NCBI RefSeq assembly: GCF_001042475.2
Contig: NZ_LECW02000002.1
Coordinates: forward strand, 1 to 42,883
Reading direction: 5' to 3'
Length of the DNA stretch: 42,883 bases
Source of the DNA: Bacillus glycinifermentans
GTDB lineage: Bacteria > Bacillota > Bacilli > Bacillales > Bacillaceae
Position 1 is the first letter of the stretch; the number at the start of each line of letters is the position of its first letter. The position numbers and the translations under genes were made by a program. This document shows positions 1 to 6,949 of the stretch, one piece after another. The notes beneath the pieces are model-generated. The model worked only from the letters and a program-made list of their open reading frames with translations, did not search any database and was not told the origin of the DNA.

Positions 1-18
1 CATTAGGGGGCTAAATAG
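1..18 (+). other. putative 3' end of an intervening sequence (intron) before the polymerase exon
   Basis: The polymerase reading frame below is open only back to base 15, where a TAA (12-14) closes it, yet conserved exonuclease-domain sequence continues right up to that point and no start codon with an SD site is present. A group I intron ending with its terminal G at 18 would leave an exon starting TTATTGTAGAC in the correct phase. This is inference; the rest of the element is outside the window. Confidence 0.35.
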
Positions 19-1649
19 TTATTGTAGACAACATTGATGAGTTAAAAAGGTTCTATAAGCTCTTTAAAGATGATATTTGGATAGGATATAACTCAAGAAT
101 GTACGATCAATACATACTAAAGGGAATCTTATTAGGAATGAACCCTTATTTCATTAGTAAAAGAATCATTGAGGACAATGTAAAGGGATTTAATGTTGTT
201 AGAGAAGGATATAAAATTCCGCTAAACAATTTTGACATAACAACAGGATTCCATAGTCTGAAGCAGCTTGAGGGTTTCATGGGATCGAGAATTAAAGAGT
301 CATCAGTTCCGTTTGATATCGACAGACCTTTAACTCCAGAGGAAATCAAAGAAGTAATTGACTACTGTATTCATGATGTTAAACAAACAATTGAGGTTTT
401 TGACAATAAAAAAGTAGAATTCGAAAGTCAGTTAGCGTTAATCGAGGCCTTTAACTTGAACATGTCGATGTTTACAAAAACAAAAGCCCAATTGTCAGCC
501 TTTATATTAGGAGCAGAAAAGCATGAAAATAGGGAAGATGAATTTGATCTTCAGTTCCCTAAGACATTGAAAGTTGAAAAATACAAGCATATTGTGGAGT
601 GGTATAAAGATCCTGAAAACCTTGACTACTCAAAAAAATTAAAAGTTGATGTGGCAGGTGTTCCTCATATATTTGCTTGGGGTGGGCTTCATGGGGCTAT
701 TCCTAAGTATAAGGATGAAGGGATTATTCTATGTTGTGACGTTGCATCTCTATACCCATCCATTATGATTGAATATAGTTATATCAGTAGAAACGTTAGA
801 GATCCTTTAAAGTATAATGAGATTAGGGATACACGCCTTGAACTTAAACGGAAAAAAGATCCTAAACAGGCTCCATACAAGATCGTTCTTAACTCAACAT
901 ATGGAGCAATGAAAGATCAATACAATCCGCTTTATGACCCCTTAATGGCAAATAACGTATGTCTTGCTGGTCAATTATTGTTATTAGATCTTATCGAAAA
1001 AATTGAACCTTATTGCAAACTCATTCAGTCAAATACAGATGGATTGTTTATGAAAGTGGAAAAGGAATCAGATATTGACGTAATCAAAGAAGTTGCAAAA
1101 GAATGGGAGAATAGAACTCGTCTTACACTTGAATGGGATGTGTATGAAAAGATTTATCAAAAGGATGTTAACAATTACATAATCATTGATGGAAATCAAA
1201 ATTACAAATCAAAGGGTGCATATGTTAAAAAGCTTAATAACCTTGATTATGATCTTCCAATTGTGAACAAAGCAATGATCGAATATTTCACAAAAAACAT
1301 TCCAGTTGAAGAAACGATCAATAACTGTAAGCAGTTGAGAGAATTTCAGAAAATCGTTAAGGTTTCAAATAAATATAAGTATGCTCTGCATGGTGAAGAG
1401 AAGCTGCCTGAAAAGGTCTTAAGAGTTTTTGCTTCTAAAAAAGAAGACGCAAAAGGGGTTTTCAAGGTAAAAAATGAAGAAAGAATTGAAAAAATAGCAA
1501 ACACGCCTGAGAAATGTTTTATTGATAATGATGATGTCAAAACAAAAGAAATTCCAAGCTATTTGGATAAGGATTATTACATCTCTGTAGCAAAGAAAAG
1601 GATCGATGATTTCCTTAAAACACCGAAAAAAGGAAAGAAAAAGGATTGA
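15..1649 (+). CDS. family-B DNA polymerase, 3' exon (5' part outside the window)
   Basis: Replicative phage DNA polymerase of family B. Visible motifs: ExoII-like GYNSRMYD (bases about 81-104), ExoIII YCIHD, motif A DVASLYPS (about base 738), motif B KIVLNSTYG (about 880-905) and motif C NTDG (about 1032). The first ATG (base 99) lies inside the ExoII motif, so it cannot be the true start; in-frame codons continue back to base 15 and give IDELKRFYKLFKDDIWIGYN, typical of these enzymes. The ExoI motif (DxE) and natural start are missing. No ATG, GTG or TTG with an SD site occurs upstream in frame. The best reading is a downstream exon after an intron; a frameshift or a split gene are alternatives. 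It is followed directly by a 3D-domain gene. Confidence 0.85.
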   Translation: MVIVDNIDELKRFYKLFKDDIWIGYNSRMYDQYILKGILLGMNPYFISKRIIEDNVKGFNVVREGYKIPLNNFDITTGFHSLKQLEGFMGSRIKESSVPFDIDRPLTPEEIKEVIDYCIHDVKQTIEVFDNKKVEFESQLALIEAFNLNMSMFTKTKAQLSAFILGAEKHENREDEFDLQFPKTLKVEKYKHIVEWYKDPENLDYSKKLKVDVAGVPHIFAWGGLHGAIPKYKDEGIILCCDVASLYPSIMIEYSYISRNVRDPLKYNEIRDTRLELKRKKDPKQAPYKIVLNSTYGAMKDQYNPLYDPLMANNVCLAGQLLLLDLIEKIEPYCKLIQSNTDGLFMKVEKESDIDVIKEVAKEWENRTRLTLEWDVYEKIYQKDVNNYIIIDGNQNYKSKGAYVKKLNNLDYDLPIVNKAMIEYFTKNIPVEETINNCKQLREFQKIVKVSNKYKYALHGEEKLPEKVLRVFASKKEDAKGVFKVKNEERIEKIANTPEKCFIDNDDVKTKEIPSYLDKDYYISVAKKRIDDFLKTPKKGKKKD

Positions 1650-2359
1650 TGGAAATTTTCAAAAAACTGATATACATAAACAAATTAAAAGTATATAATA
1701 TCTATAAAGAAATGAAGATATATTCAGTTATCTTCTTACTGGGGGTGGGATCAACATTAACATACAAATCAATGAATGATCAATTAATGCAGCCAAACAA
1801 AGACCCAATAAAAGAGCCATTTTATAAAAAACTCAACATTTGGGATTTCGAATTTGAAAGTGAGGTGCTGCCGCATTTAAAGACAAGTCAAGAGATCATT
1901 AATGAAGCGCAAGATAAGTATTTACATATAAAAGTAGAAGAAATAAAAAAGAAAAAACATAAAAACAAATTAAAAGTGAGTTACGAGAGTGAGGAGAAGA
2001 GATATGAGCAGAAAACAAAAAAGAAGCCTGAAGAACAAGCTCAAGTCTTTAGTATGGTTGCCACAGCCTACATTTCATTTTGCGATACTGGCTGCATAGG
2101 TACAACGAAAACAGGCTACGACGTGTCAAATACGATTTACTACAGGGGGAAGAGGGTCATTGCTGTTGATCCCTCTCTAATCCCTTTAAATTCATTAGTC
2201 AGAGTTTCATACGGCAGCAATTCATTTGAAGCCTACGCAATAGACACAGGAGGAGATATTAAAGGAAATAGGATTGATGTTCTTGTTGGATCTGAATCAA
2301 TTGCAAAAGATTTTGGCCGGAAAAATGTTAAAGTAACAGTTCTTAAAAAAGGGAGATGA
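1649..2359 (+). CDS. 3D (Asp-Asp-Asp) domain protein, YorM-like
   Basis: About 236 aa. The N-terminus carries a hydrophobic segment (IYSVIFLLGVGSTLTY), so it is probably membrane-anchored or secreted. A charged Lys/Glu-rich linker follows. The C-terminal 100 residues form a 3D domain with its three aspartates in AVDPSLIPLNS, AIDTGGD and RIDVLVG, as in YocH/MltA-type cell-wall hydrolases. A role in peptidoglycan cleavage during the phage cycle is inferred. The start is uncertain: ATG 1649 overlaps the polymerase stop, while ATG 1712 lies just after a promoter-like motif (1680-1699) that would otherwise be translated as INKLKVYN. SPbeta has a similar gene (yorM) beside its polymerase gene. Confidence 0.8.
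   Translation: MEIFKKLIYINKLKVYNIYKEMKIYSVIFLLGVGSTLTYKSMNDQLMQPNKDPIKEPFYKKLNIWDFEFESEVLPHLKTSQEIINEAQDKYLHIKVEEIKKKKHKNKLKVSYESEEKRYEQKTKKKPEEQAQVFSMVATAYISFCDTGCIGTTKTGYDVSNTIYYRGKRVIAVDPSLIPLNSLVRVSYGSNSFEAYAIDTGGDIKGNRIDVLVGSESIAKDFGRKNVKVTVLKKGR
1680..1699 (+). promoter_or_regulatory. promoter-like repeat, copy 1
   Basis: ACAAATTAAAAGTATATAAT, identical to the copies at 4958 and 18944. It contains a perfect -10 (TATAAT, 1694-1699), with a weak -35 (TATACA) 17 bp upstream. It lies inside the 5' part of the 3D gene as annotated, which argues for the internal start at 1712 or for a second transcript. Confidence 0.5.
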
Positions 2360-2363
2360 TTTA

Positions 2364-2582
2364 TTGCCGAAGTACTGGTCTTACGACATTAATGATGAAG
2401 TTGAGGTCAACAGTAACGCCAAATATGGAATGCCATCGTATGTTGGGCTTAAAGGTATTATTATTGATCGAATAAACAGTTGGCAATATGATTACGATGT
2501 TCTTCATTTCACTAATGGAGAGGTTGGAAGATACAAAGAGTCGGAACTGAATTTAATACATAAAGCGAGTGATACATATTGA
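2364..2582 (+). CDS. small phage protein, SH3/KOW-like
   Basis: 72 aa, TTG start behind GGGAGATGA. The pattern of a short acidic/hydrophobic strand, then GLKGIIIDRI, then a tyrosine-rich strand and a terminal YKESELN resembles the small beta-barrel proteins encoded just downstream. No enzyme motif is visible. It is the first of three consecutive short genes with this layout, translationally coupled to the next (TGA/TTG overlap). Confidence 0.6.
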   Translation: MPKYWSYDINDEVEVNSNAKYGMPSYVGLKGIIIDRINSWQYDYDVLHFTNGEVGRYKESELNLIHKASDTY

Positions 2583-2722
2583 AGCTTAACCAAAAGGCAT
2601 ACGTAGATGAAATGGGAACTGGGGTTATTTCATACATAGATCATGAAAACAAAATAGCTGGAATTGATTTTGATGGAATTGGGTATGAGGAATATGACTT
2701 TGATGAAATTATTTTGTACTAA
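2579..2722 (+). CDS. small hypothetical protein (47 aa)
   Basis: TTG start overlapping the stop of the previous gene. The protein (begins MKLNQKAYVDEMGTGVI, ends DFDEIILY) alternates hydrophobic and acidic residues with a central Gly and a terminal YxxxDFDE pattern like its two neighbours, suggesting a small SH3-like fold. Too short to name. The SD site is weak, so translational coupling is likely. Confidence 0.5.
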   Translation: MKLNQKAYVDEMGTGVISYIDHENKIAGIDFDGIGYEEYDFDEIILY

Positions 2723-2741
2723 TTAAAAGGATGTGTGTTTA

Positions 2742-2897
2742 GTGTGCAAAGTTGATGAGAAAGTCATTGTTAACCATTCCGGCGAAAGAGCTACTGTAAA
2801 AACAGTGGACGAACGATATCATCAAGTAGAAGTTCAATATGAAGATGGATCTTATGAGGTATTGGGATTCCATAAAATTCGAAAGGAGGTGGATTAA
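2742..2897 (+). CDS. small hypothetical protein (51 aa), SH3/KOW-like
   Basis: GTG start 11 bases after AAAAGGA; the stop TAA shares its last A with the ATG of the kinase gene (TAATG). The sequence begins MCKVDEKVIVNHSGERATVK and ends with a YEVLGFHKI strand, a short beta-barrel-like pattern repeated in the two preceding genes. Function unknown. Confidence 0.5.
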   Translation: MCKVDEKVIVNHSGERATVKTVDERYHQVEVQYEDGSYEVLGFHKIRKEVD

Positions 2898-3481
2898 TGC
2901 TGATAATTTTAGAGGGAGCAAGAGGGACTGGAAAATCTTCAGTAGCTTATAAACTTAGGCAGCGGCTGAAGCATAGTACATTGATTAATCCGACAGGTTT
3001 CCACGAAGATGGTGAAGTTGGGCTTAAGAAAATATCTAATTATTATGATGGCATGTTTGAGCTCTTTCACAAATGGAAGTCAAAGATGAGTGGCTATACA
3101 ACGATATTAGATCGTTTCTTCCCAACAGAAATGGTGTTCTCATCCCTATATAAAGAATATGATTTTCATCAAAAATTTAAGAGCCTGTGTAAATTGCTAC
3201 CTACACTCGATGACGAAATCTACATTTTCTTTTTTACGGTATCCGATAAGGATGTGCTTAAAGAAAGATTGAAAAGAGATAAGATTCTGTTTGCTCAAGT
3301 GGAGGAAAGTGTGGAAGAATCATTAAAACAGCAGGATTCTTATTATAAATTCATAGATGAATTAAAAAGACATATTGATTGGGATTGCGAGGGAAGTGTG
3401 AAGTTGATTGAAATTGATACTGCTCACATGAATCAAGACGAGGTTGTTGATTTCGTATTTAGACAAATTCAAAACGATTGA
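2897..3481 (+). CDS. P-loop nucleoside/nucleotide kinase
   Basis: 194 aa. It begins with a Walker A P-loop, LEGARGTGKSS (residues 5-15), and has a DRFFPTE motif (about residue 76) resembling the D-R-hydrophobic motif of thymidylate/deoxynucleoside kinases, with a lid-like KERLKRDK region near residue 118. It probably phosphorylates a (deoxy)nucleoside or dNMP, which fits the RNR, dUTPase and thymidylate synthase genes downstream. SPbeta carries comparable kinases (YorR/YorS). The substrate cannot be told from sequence. SD GAAAGGAGGTGG. Confidence 0.75.
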   Translation: MLIILEGARGTGKSSVAYKLRQRLKHSTLINPTGFHEDGEVGLKKISNYYDGMFELFHKWKSKMSGYTTILDRFFPTEMVFSSLYKEYDFHQKFKSLCKLLPTLDDEIYIFFFTVSDKDVLKERLKRDKILFAQVEESVEESLKQQDSYYKFIDELKRHIDWDCEGSVKLIEIDTAHMNQDEVVDFVFRQIQND

Positions 3482-3489
3482 GGAGGACT

Positions 3490-3690
3490 ATGATGAGTCA
3501 AGAAGAGAAAAAGCAGCTTCTAATTTTAGAAATGAAAAGAGTCATTGAAATTCTCGAATCTAAAAAAGAAGTTAAGGTGATGAAAGAAGTAAATGGCTAT
3601 TTGGAGATTGATAGAGAGACAAGTGAACTAAAGGCCAAACTTCGGGAAATTAGAAGAGACAGCCTTACCTTTGAGAAAACAATTGTATAA
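3490..3690 (+). CDS. small coiled-coil hypothetical protein
   Basis: 66 aa, almost entirely charged helix (Glu/Lys/Arg-rich, heptad-like). ATG 3490 lies 4 bases after GAGGAGG, and ATG 3493 is equally possible; a GTG at 3478 lies upstream of the SD site and is unlikely. Overlaps closely with the kinase stop, so co-transcribed. Function unknown. Confidence 0.55.
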   Translation: MMSQEEKKQLLILEMKRVIEILESKKEVKVMKEVNGYLEIDRETSELKAKLREIRRDSLTFEKTIV

Positions 3691-3727
3691 AATATCTCTT
3701 TTAAAGAGAAAAAGGACGTGAAGAGAA

Positions 3728-4540
3728 ATAGATTACAAGATTCTAAACAAGATACATAACTACGATTGCATTCAGTTTATGAAAGAGTACATAGATAGCT
3801 GCTCCATTGATCTAACAGTTACTTCTCCTCCTTATGATGATTTAAGAAATTACAATGGCTATTCATTTAATTTCGAAAAAACTGCTGAAGAGTTGTACAG
3901 AATCACAAAAAAGGGCGGAGTGGTCGTTTGGGTTGTTGGAGACAAAACACACAAAGGGTCTGAGTCAGGGACAAGTTTTAAACAGGCTCTATTTTTTAAG
4001 GAAATTGGCTTTAATCTGCACGATACAATGATTTATCGAAAAGAAAATCCGCTGCCTCAAAACCATAACAGGTATGAACAAGAGTTTGAATATATGTTCG
4101 TTTTTTCTAAAGGAAAACCAAACGTGTTTAATCCAAGAAAAGAACCTTGTCGAACCGCGGGAATGAAATATGATTATTCTAAAAGAGGTGGAGTAGCTTC
4201 TATTGAGGAATGCAATCCCGCGGTAAGAAGAAAATCAGTATGCTTAGTTACTAAGGATGAAAAGACTAAGGGGAATATTTGGAGTTATTTAGTTGGCATG
4301 CATAAGAGCACTAGTGACAAAATAGCTTTTCAACATCCGGCAATATTTCCAGAGAAGTTAGCCGAAGACCATATCTTATCGTGGTCTAAGGAAGGAGACA
4401 TTGTTTTTGACCCTTTTATGGGTAGTGGAACAACGGCCAAGATGGCTGCTTTAAATAATCGCAAATACATAGGCACTGAGATTAGTAAAGAGTATTGTGA
4501 AATTGCAAATAAACGCCTGAGCAGTTACATAAAAATCTAA
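3728..4540 (+). CDS. orphan DNA N4/N6 methyltransferase with probable AUA start
   Basis: S-adenosylmethionine-dependent amino-methyltransferase, beta-type motif order: catalytic TSPPY (motif IV) first and the SAM-binding FDPFMGSGTT (motif I) near the C-terminus. The first ATG in frame (3779) lies inside the conserved block; homologues have about 15-20 more residues reading N-x-D-C-hydrophobic before it, and this is found upstream (IHNYDCIQF). The frame closes at TGA 3719, and the only start-like codon after it is ATA 3728, 11 bases after AAAGGA. With that start the protein is 270 aa. No restriction endonuclease gene lies nearby, so it probably protects phage DNA from host restriction or marks it for regulation. 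Confidence 0.8.
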   Translation: MDYKILNKIHNYDCIQFMKEYIDSCSIDLTVTSPPYDDLRNYNGYSFNFEKTAEELYRITKKGGVVVWVVGDKTHKGSESGTSFKQALFFKEIGFNLHDTMIYRKENPLPQNHNRYEQEFEYMFVFSKGKPNVFNPRKEPCRTAGMKYDYSKRGGVASIEECNPAVRRKSVCLVTKDEKTKGNIWSYLVGMHKSTSDKIAFQHPAIFPEKLAEDHILSWSKEGDIVFDPFMGSGTTAKMAALNNRKYIGTEISKEYCEIANKRLSSYIKI

Positions 4541-4578
4541 ATAAAATATCAAATTTAAACAGAGAAAGGTAAGTGAAT

Positions 4579-4752
4579 TTGGGGGAGAATTATTTTAGAG
4601 TATTGTGGAACGGGACAAGGGTTAATCTTAAATTCCCGACTAAAAAGAAAGCAATTGCATACATAAACAAACGAAGAGCGTTCAATTGTGAGATCCAAGA
4701 GCGCACATATGATCACAAGCTGGTGAATAGTTGGATTATCCATACATACTGA
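4579..4752 (+). CDS. small basic hypothetical protein (57 aa)
   Basis: TTG start 9 bases after AAAGG. Basic, with aromatic residues (begins LGENYFRVLWNGTRVN, then KFPTKKKAIAYINKRRAF). The N-terminal strand pattern followed by a Lys/Arg helix suggests nucleic-acid binding, but no family is recognised. Followed after 15 bases by the next small gene. Confidence 0.55.
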   Translation: MGENYFRVLWNGTRVNLKFPTKKKAIAYINKRRAFNCEIQERTYDHKLVNSWIIHTY

Positions 4753-4767
4753 ACGGAGGGAAGAAAC

Positions 4768-4941
4768 ATTAGCCATCCTTATAGATTCATAGTAGATCAC
4801 TTAGATTTGATCGAAGATCGCCTTGATAATTTACATACATATTTAGAAGATACAATTTCTGATGAAACCTGGAAACGTGTAGACAATGATTTGATTTTTT
4901 CTCTTATTAAAATCAAAGAAATAAAAAATGAAATTTGGTGA
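4768..4941 (+). CDS. small hypothetical protein (57 aa) with probable AUU start
   Basis: A strong SD (GGAGGG) is followed 8 bases later by ATT, which opens a 57-aa frame (ISHPYRFIVDHLDLIEDRLD...) with no ATG, GTG or correctly placed TTG. The protein is acidic and helical (DHLDLIEDRLDNLHTYLEDT). It ends just before a promoter-like repeat. Function unknown; the start codon is the notable point. Confidence 0.55.
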   Translation: MSHPYRFIVDHLDLIEDRLDNLHTYLEDTISDETWKRVDNDLIFSLIKIKEIKNEIW

Positions 4942-4957
4942 ATTCTTATTTACTTAA

Positions 4958-4977
4958 ACAAATTAAAAGTATATAAT
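4958..4977 (+). promoter_or_regulatory. promoter-like repeat, copy 2
   Basis: ACAAATTAAAAGTATATAAT, exact copy, with -10 TATAAT (4972-4977) and -35 TTTACT (4949-4954) at 17-bp spacing. The next gene starts at 5004 with its own SD, a normal leader length. Confidence 0.6.
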
Positions 4978-5003
4978 TAAAACATAATTTTAGAGGTTGA
5001 ATA

Positions 5004-5225
5004 ATGAACTACATATGTGATATCTGCAAAGGATACACCGCACAACCGTTATGTGTAAGGATATCCGAAGAAAAAGTTAGAACAGCAGAAGACAGAATTG
5101 AAATTAACTGCTGTAAAAAGTGTGGTAATGAATTATTCTCAAGGATTAGTAACGAATGTAAGGGGATGAGTATTAAGAAAACATTAAATCATATAGGTCT
5201 TAATTATCCCCATAAAACTAATTAA
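5004..5225 (+). CDS. small zinc-ribbon-like protein
   Basis: 73 aa, ATG with upstream AGAGG. Two Cys pairs, CDIC near the N-terminus and CKKC around residue 37, plus a further CC dyad, suggest a treble-clef or zinc-ribbon fold. It is the first gene after promoter-like repeat copy 2. No specific family recognised. Confidence 0.6.
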   Translation: MNYICDICKGYTAQPLCVRISEEKVRTAEDRIEINCCKKCGNELFSRISNECKGMSIKKTLNHIGLNYPHKTN

Positions 5226-5264
5226 AAAGATAATTTGTAATAGAGCGTGGGGGTATTCCTCTTG

Positions 5265-5296
5265 TAATTTCCTGGGCAAGCGCACATTGTGACAAA
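5265..5296 (+). repeat. 32-nt intergenic repeat, copy A
   Basis: This stretch and 5690-5721 match at 26 of 32 positions, with the invariant cores TAATTTCC, GGCAAGCGCA and GACAAA. Each copy lies in the leader of a small gene. The GC-rich core stands out in an AT-rich region. Function unknown. Confidence 0.55.
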
Positions 5297-5322
5297 AATA
5301 GATATAGGAGAAGATAAAAGCA

Positions 5323-5493
5323 ATGCAGTTAGCTATCAATATTCTTGAAATCATTGGTTGTATTCTGATTGGGATTGTCTCTTTGGATGAAGAGGGAAGA
5401 AGGTTTCACTCTAATGTACATACGATTATAGCATTATTGGCTGGATTATCATTTATAACAGCAGCATTGTTATTGATTATCGGTTTGATTTAA
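5323..5493 (+). CDS. small membrane protein (56 aa)
   Basis: ATG behind AGGAG. Two hydrophobic segments (AINILEIIGCILIGIV and TIIALLAGLSFITAALLLII) separated by a short charged loop (DEEGRR) predict two transmembrane helices. It is followed by another two-helix membrane protein of similar size. Host-membrane modification, exclusion or holin-like roles are possible but unsupported. Confidence 0.6.
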   Translation: MQLAINILEIIGCILIGIVSLDEEGRRFHSNVHTIIALLAGLSFITAALLLIIGLI

Positions 5494-5512
5494 TTAAGGG
5501 AGGTGTATCCAT

Positions 5513-5692
5513 ATTCTTTATCAAGGATTAGCTTTTTTGCTTATTATATGCGGGGTTTCTTTATTAGCATCAACATTGGTTCATCTAATATTTTATAGAG
5601 ATTGGAGAGATTTTAAGAATTACTATATTGCATTTTTGGCTTTAGGAACAATCACAACAGGCTTGGGAATTATTCTTAACTCAATAATCTAA
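5513..5692 (+). CDS. small membrane protein (59 aa) with probable AUU start
   Basis: GGGAGGTG is followed 8 bases later by ATT, opening a 59-aa frame (ILYQGLAFLLIICGV...) with two predicted transmembrane helices. The next in-frame TTG (5537) is over 30 bases from the SD. Its layout (helix, charged FYRDWRDF loop, helix) parallels the preceding protein, suggesting a diverged pair. Its stop codon lies at the start of repeat copy B. Confidence 0.55.
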   Translation: MLYQGLAFLLIICGVSLLASTLVHLIFYRDWRDFKNYYIAFLALGTITTGLGIILNSII

Positions 5693-5721
5693 TTTCCCAG
5701 GCAAGCGCATATAACGACAAA
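5690..5721 (+). repeat. 32-nt intergenic repeat, copy B
   Basis: Second copy of the element at 5265-5296, beginning at the stop codon of the membrane-protein gene; 26 of 32 positions agree. Confidence 0.55.
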
Positions 5722-5774
5722 TCCAAACAAAGATTTGAATGAAATTCAAATTTTATTGAGAGGGAGGCTAATGT

Positions 5775-5900
5775 ATGAAAAATAAATTAAAAAATGCAGT
5801 GCACTATATTGAAGCAAACAGAGATGAAATGGGCGATAAGAAAGCACTTGATTTGCTCATTAAAGCTCTTAAGAAAATTGCTGCAGAAGCGTTTGTTTGA
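5775..5900 (+). CDS. small helical hypothetical protein (41 aa)
   Basis: ATG 5775 follows AGGGAGG. Basic amphipathic helix (MKNKLKNAVHYIEANRDE...LLIKALKKIAAEAF). An ATG at 5771 in another frame stops after three codons. Function unknown. Confidence 0.5.
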   Translation: MKNKLKNAVHYIEANRDEMGDKKALDLLIKALKKIAAEAFV

Positions 5901-5918
5901 TTTAAAGGAGGCGATGGT

Positions 5919-6404
5919 TTGACAAGACATAAAGCAAAATTTACGGGTCAAATTTTATACAAGAATTATATGTTTAATGTACACCCTATGTTGTTTTCTA
6001 AAGATGTTGAAATATGTGAAGTCCTTAAGCCTTTTATTAGTGCTATATCTGCATACGATAAACATGGAGTTTATTCATTTGTAGATCACTCTATTGGTGA
6101 AAAGAAGATATTTTTTGAAGGGGAGATAGACGGAGAACCTATCAATGTTGGTGAAAAAGTTTATATTAAAGGTATAAATGATTACATTGTTATTAAGGAC
6201 AGATATCGAAACCTCAATAATGAATGGACGTATGAAACAGATCACATTGTTAAGATTATTGAAGATGAAGAAACAATTTTAAGCAAAGAATGGGCAGTTA
6301 AACAGTATGAAGAAGCTCTTATGGATATTGAGCATGAAAAGAGATATGAAAATGCAGATGCAGTTAAGGCTAATAAATCCTGGTTGAAACGGCTGTTTAA
6401 TTAA
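5919..6404 (+). CDS. hypothetical protein (161 aa)
   Basis: TTG start 7 bases after AAAGGAGG. A central segment (FFEGEIDGEPINVGEKVYIKGINDYIVIKDRY) reads as a small beta barrel of OB/SH3 type like those in NfeD-like proteins; the C-terminus is a charged helix ending WLKRLFN. No transmembrane helix or catalytic motif is clear. It is followed immediately by the repeat protein below, so the two are probably co-expressed. Confidence 0.6.
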   Translation: MTRHKAKFTGQILYKNYMFNVHPMLFSKDVEICEVLKPFISAISAYDKHGVYSFVDHSIGEKKIFFEGEIDGEPINVGEKVYIKGINDYIVIKDRYRNLNNEWTYETDHIVKIIEDEETILSKEWAVKQYEEALMDIEHEKRYENADAVKANKSWLKRLFN

Positions 6405-6419
6405 AAGGAGGTGAGAATT

Positions 6420-6782
6420 TTGAATTTTCTTGGTAAAAGTAAAACAAGTACAGTCATCAGCAGTAGCGGTAAAGTCACTGTTAATGGAGTTAGATATGAA
6501 GGGAACAACATTACAATAACCAATAACAAAGTTCTTATTGATGGACAGGCTGTAGAGAGCTCTGTATCTGGAGAAGTAAAGGTTAAAATCGAAGGCAGCC
6601 CAGTTAAAGTTTACTCTGATGCTTCTGTTGAAGTGAGAGGTGACGTCTTAGGTGATGTTGATTCAGGAGGAAGTGTAAATTGCGGCAATGTTAAAGGGAA
6701 TGTAGATGCTGGGGGAAGTGTCTGTTGTGGAACTGTAGGCGGAAGTGTAGACGCGGGTGGCAGTGTAAGCATGAGAAGATGA
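6420..6782 (+). CDS. bactofilin-like repeat protein
   Basis: 120 aa. TTG 6420 is chosen because it is 9 bases after GGAGG; GTG 6411 overlaps the SD. The N-terminal half is beta-rich (VTVNGVRYEGNNITITNN). The C-terminal half consists of three tandem 15-residue repeats of the form VxGxVDxGGSVxCGx. Such Gly/Val-rich runs form beta-helices as in bactofilins and polymer-forming proteins. A self-assembling scaffold is possible. Confidence 0.6.
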   Translation: MNFLGKSKTSTVISSSGKVTVNGVRYEGNNITITNNKVLIDGQAVESSVSGEVKVKIEGSPVKVYSDASVEVRGDVLGDVDSGGSVNCGNVKGNVDAGGSVCCGTVGGSVDAGGSVSMRR

Positions 6783-6796
6783 AAGGAGCTGAATAA

Positions 6797-6928
6797 ATGT
6801 CTAATGTGAATATAAAAGATTCTGCAATGATTGTTTTTAAAAAGAGTCCATCTGGAGAAATAGTGGATGAAATAAAGGTGGTTACTATGCCGTCGAAGAT
6901 AGCTGGTCAAAAGTTTTATTTTAACTAA
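6797..6928 (+). CDS. small hypothetical protein (43 aa)
   Basis: ATG preceded by AAAGGAGCTG. Sequence begins MSNVNIKDSAMIVFKKSPSG and has no recognised motif. Located between the repeat protein and a long helical protein in the same orientation. Confidence 0.5.
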   Translation: MSNVNIKDSAMIVFKKSPSGEIVDEIKVVTMPSKIAGQKFYFN

Positions 6929-6949
6929 AAAACAAAAAGGGTGATGAAA

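Noticed and set aside
4585..4800. 81-aa - strand frame over two small + strand genes
   Set aside because: It is a shadow: no SD on that strand, while the + strand genes have SD sites and compact spacing.
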